Assembly: GCA_028691595.1 (NCBI GenBank)
Contig: JAQUZA010000137.1
Span: 1-7,703, forward strand
Reading direction: 5' to 3'
Source of the DNA: Candidatus Rifleibacteriota bacterium
GTDB lineage: Bacteria > Muiribacteriota > Ozemobacteria > Ozemobacterales > Ozemobacteraceae
DNA length: 7,703 bases
Below the pieces are notes generated by a model. The model saw only the letters and a list, made by a program, of their open reading frames with translations. It did no database searches and was not told the DNA's origin. Both the position numbers and the translations under genes were made by a program. Numbering within the stretch: position 1 is the stretch's first letter; each line of letters starts with the position of its first letter. Positions 6,872 to 7,703 of this stretch are shown one piece after another.

Positions 6872-7703
6872 ATCTTGGTTGCTGATGCCACATTTGGCCG
6901 TTTCGCAGCTTTTCTGAAGTGATCCAGGCTTCATGTCGAGGTTTGAAGCGATCATAGAACCACAGATACTGCTGTGGATGCGTCAAAATTATGTTTTCCA
7001 TCCATCTGGCGAGTCTTACCGTTCTGGCAATGACTTTTTCATGATGTGTCTGCTGCTGCTCTTCGGGCATAGCCGGCAAAAAACTTGTCTGGTAATTAAA
7101 ACTGCAGCCCTGACGCAAGGCATAGAGTGGAACCAGCGGCGCTCCGGTTTTCAGGCTCCAGTTCGCTGGCCCGGCGGGCATACTTACCCAGTGGCCGAGA
7201 AAATCCATGTATACGCCATTATTAGACCCATCCTGGTCGGCAATCATCCCGAGCAATTCACCCGAACGCAGCGCTTTAAGGGCTTTTACTCCGCCGCGGT
7301 CACGGTCGTGAAGAATAATGCCTGAATAACTGCGAAAATGATCGAGCAGCCCGCCGAGCTCGTCTTCTTTTTGCGAGAGGAAAAATGAATTGATTCGATA
7401 ACCCGAATGAGCCAGAGAGGCACCAAGAATCTCCCAGTTGCCGATATGAGGCAGAGCGAGAATAACTCCCCTGCCCTGCTTTACTGCAGCATCGAGTATT
7501 TCTCTGCTAACGAGCGGAACACGCATGCCAAGTTGAGCCGGAGTAAGGAGAGGAAATCGCAGTAGTTCGCACATTAACAGAGAGAAATGAATAAAGCACT
7601 GGCGGACAATTTTGTCGATACTGGCCGGGGGTCGACGGTTCAGGCGAAAGTATACCCGGTCGAGGCAATTTTCAATTCTATGTCGTTCGCTTTTCCAGGT
7701 GAT
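6861..7703 (-). CDS. Lipid A biosynthesis acyltransferase, LpxL/HtrB family (N-terminus beyond window)
   Basis: Transfers a fatty acyl chain, normally from acyl-ACP, to a hydroxyacyl group of lipid A at the inner-membrane cytoplasmic face. The frame is open from the window edge to the TGA at 6861-6863 (280 residues visible). Family marks in order: HIGNWE at visible residues 86-91, the H-x4-E catalytic motif; further on DQDGSNNGVYMDFLGHW, then TGAPLVPLYALR, and near the end QYLWFYDRFKPR. The residues before the first internal ATG (7574) still match the family's N-terminal helices (ERHRIENCLDRVYFR), so the true start is upstream and probably lies 25-40 codons off-window, where the N-terminal membrane segment should be. 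It overlaps waaA by 11 nt. Which chain it adds (lauroyl, myristoyl or another) cannot be told, so I give no gene symbol. Confidence 0.92.
   Translation of the reverse strand: MTWKSERHRIENCLDRVYFRLNRRPPASIDKIVRQCFIHFSLLMCELLRFPLLTPAQLGMRVPLVSREILDAAVKQGRGVILALPHIGNWEILGASLAHSGYRINSFFLSQKEDELGGLLDHFRSYSGIILHDRDRGGVKALKALRSGELLGMIADQDGSNNGVYMDFLGHWVSMPAGPANWSLKTGAPLVPLYALRQGCSFNYQTSFLPAMPEEQQQTHHEKVIARTVRLARWMENIILTHPQQYLWFYDRFKPRHEAWITSEKLRNGQMWHQQPRYGN

Noticed and set aside
6933..7325. A 130-codon plus-strand frame
   Set aside because: Antisense to the conserved acyltransferase motifs and without any recognisable domain.
7572..7574. Internal ATG as the start of the acyltransferase
   Set aside because: The 43 codons between it and the window edge stay in frame and match the family's N-terminal helices, so the gene is cut by the edge.
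1..7703. Mobile elements, CRISPR array, tRNA or rRNA genes
   Set aside because: I saw no transposase, regularly spaced repeat, terminal inverted repeat or tRNA-like clover-leaf on either strand; coding density is ordinary throughout.

Overview
The window is a compact, single-direction stretch: every gene I can support reads on the minus strand. Two genes make LPS inner-core/lipid A parts (a lauroyl-type acyltransferase and the Kdo transferase WaaA), so the source is an LPS-bearing, Gram-negative-type bacterium. The bifunctional homocysteine methyltransferase/MTHFR next to a cobalamin-dependent MetH fits many deep-branching or little-cultured Gram-negative lineages. The sequence alone does not allow a firmer taxonomic call.

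Layout in transcription order (high to low coordinates): (1) 7703-6861, LpxL/HtrB-type acyltransferase, 5' end outside the window; (2) 6871-5591, waaA (kdtA), overlapping the previous gene by 11 nt; (3) 5442-5308, a 44-residue cysteine-containing protein with a strong ribosome binding site, followed by a hairpin terminator at 5241-5280; (4) 5140-3611, a secreted subtilisin-type (S8) protease with its own extended -10 promoter and a strong rho-independent terminator at 3554-3599; (5) 3483-1642, a fused homocysteine S-methyltransferase/methylenetetrahydrofolate reductase starting at TTG behind a near-consensus sigma-70-type promoter; (6) 1630-2, metH, 11 nt downstream of the previous gene, running off the low-coordinate edge inside its pterin-binding domain.

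The window therefore holds three or four transcription units. The LPS pair works on the same substrate: WaaA adds Kdo to the lipid A precursor and LpxL-type enzymes acylate the Kdo-bearing product. The methionine pair forms one methyl-transfer route: MTHFR makes 5-methyltetrahydrofolate and MetH passes its methyl group through cobalamin to homocysteine. The protease and the small protein appear to stand alone.

I found no mobile element, CRISPR array, tRNA, rRNA or clearly new multi-gene system. The least explained item is the 44-residue protein, whose C-x2-C-x5-C plus distal Cys pattern resembles Fe-S ligand spacing in FNR and WhiB proteins. No gene-free gap exceeds 300 bases; the longest (5141-5307 and 5443-5590) hold the regulatory elements listed.
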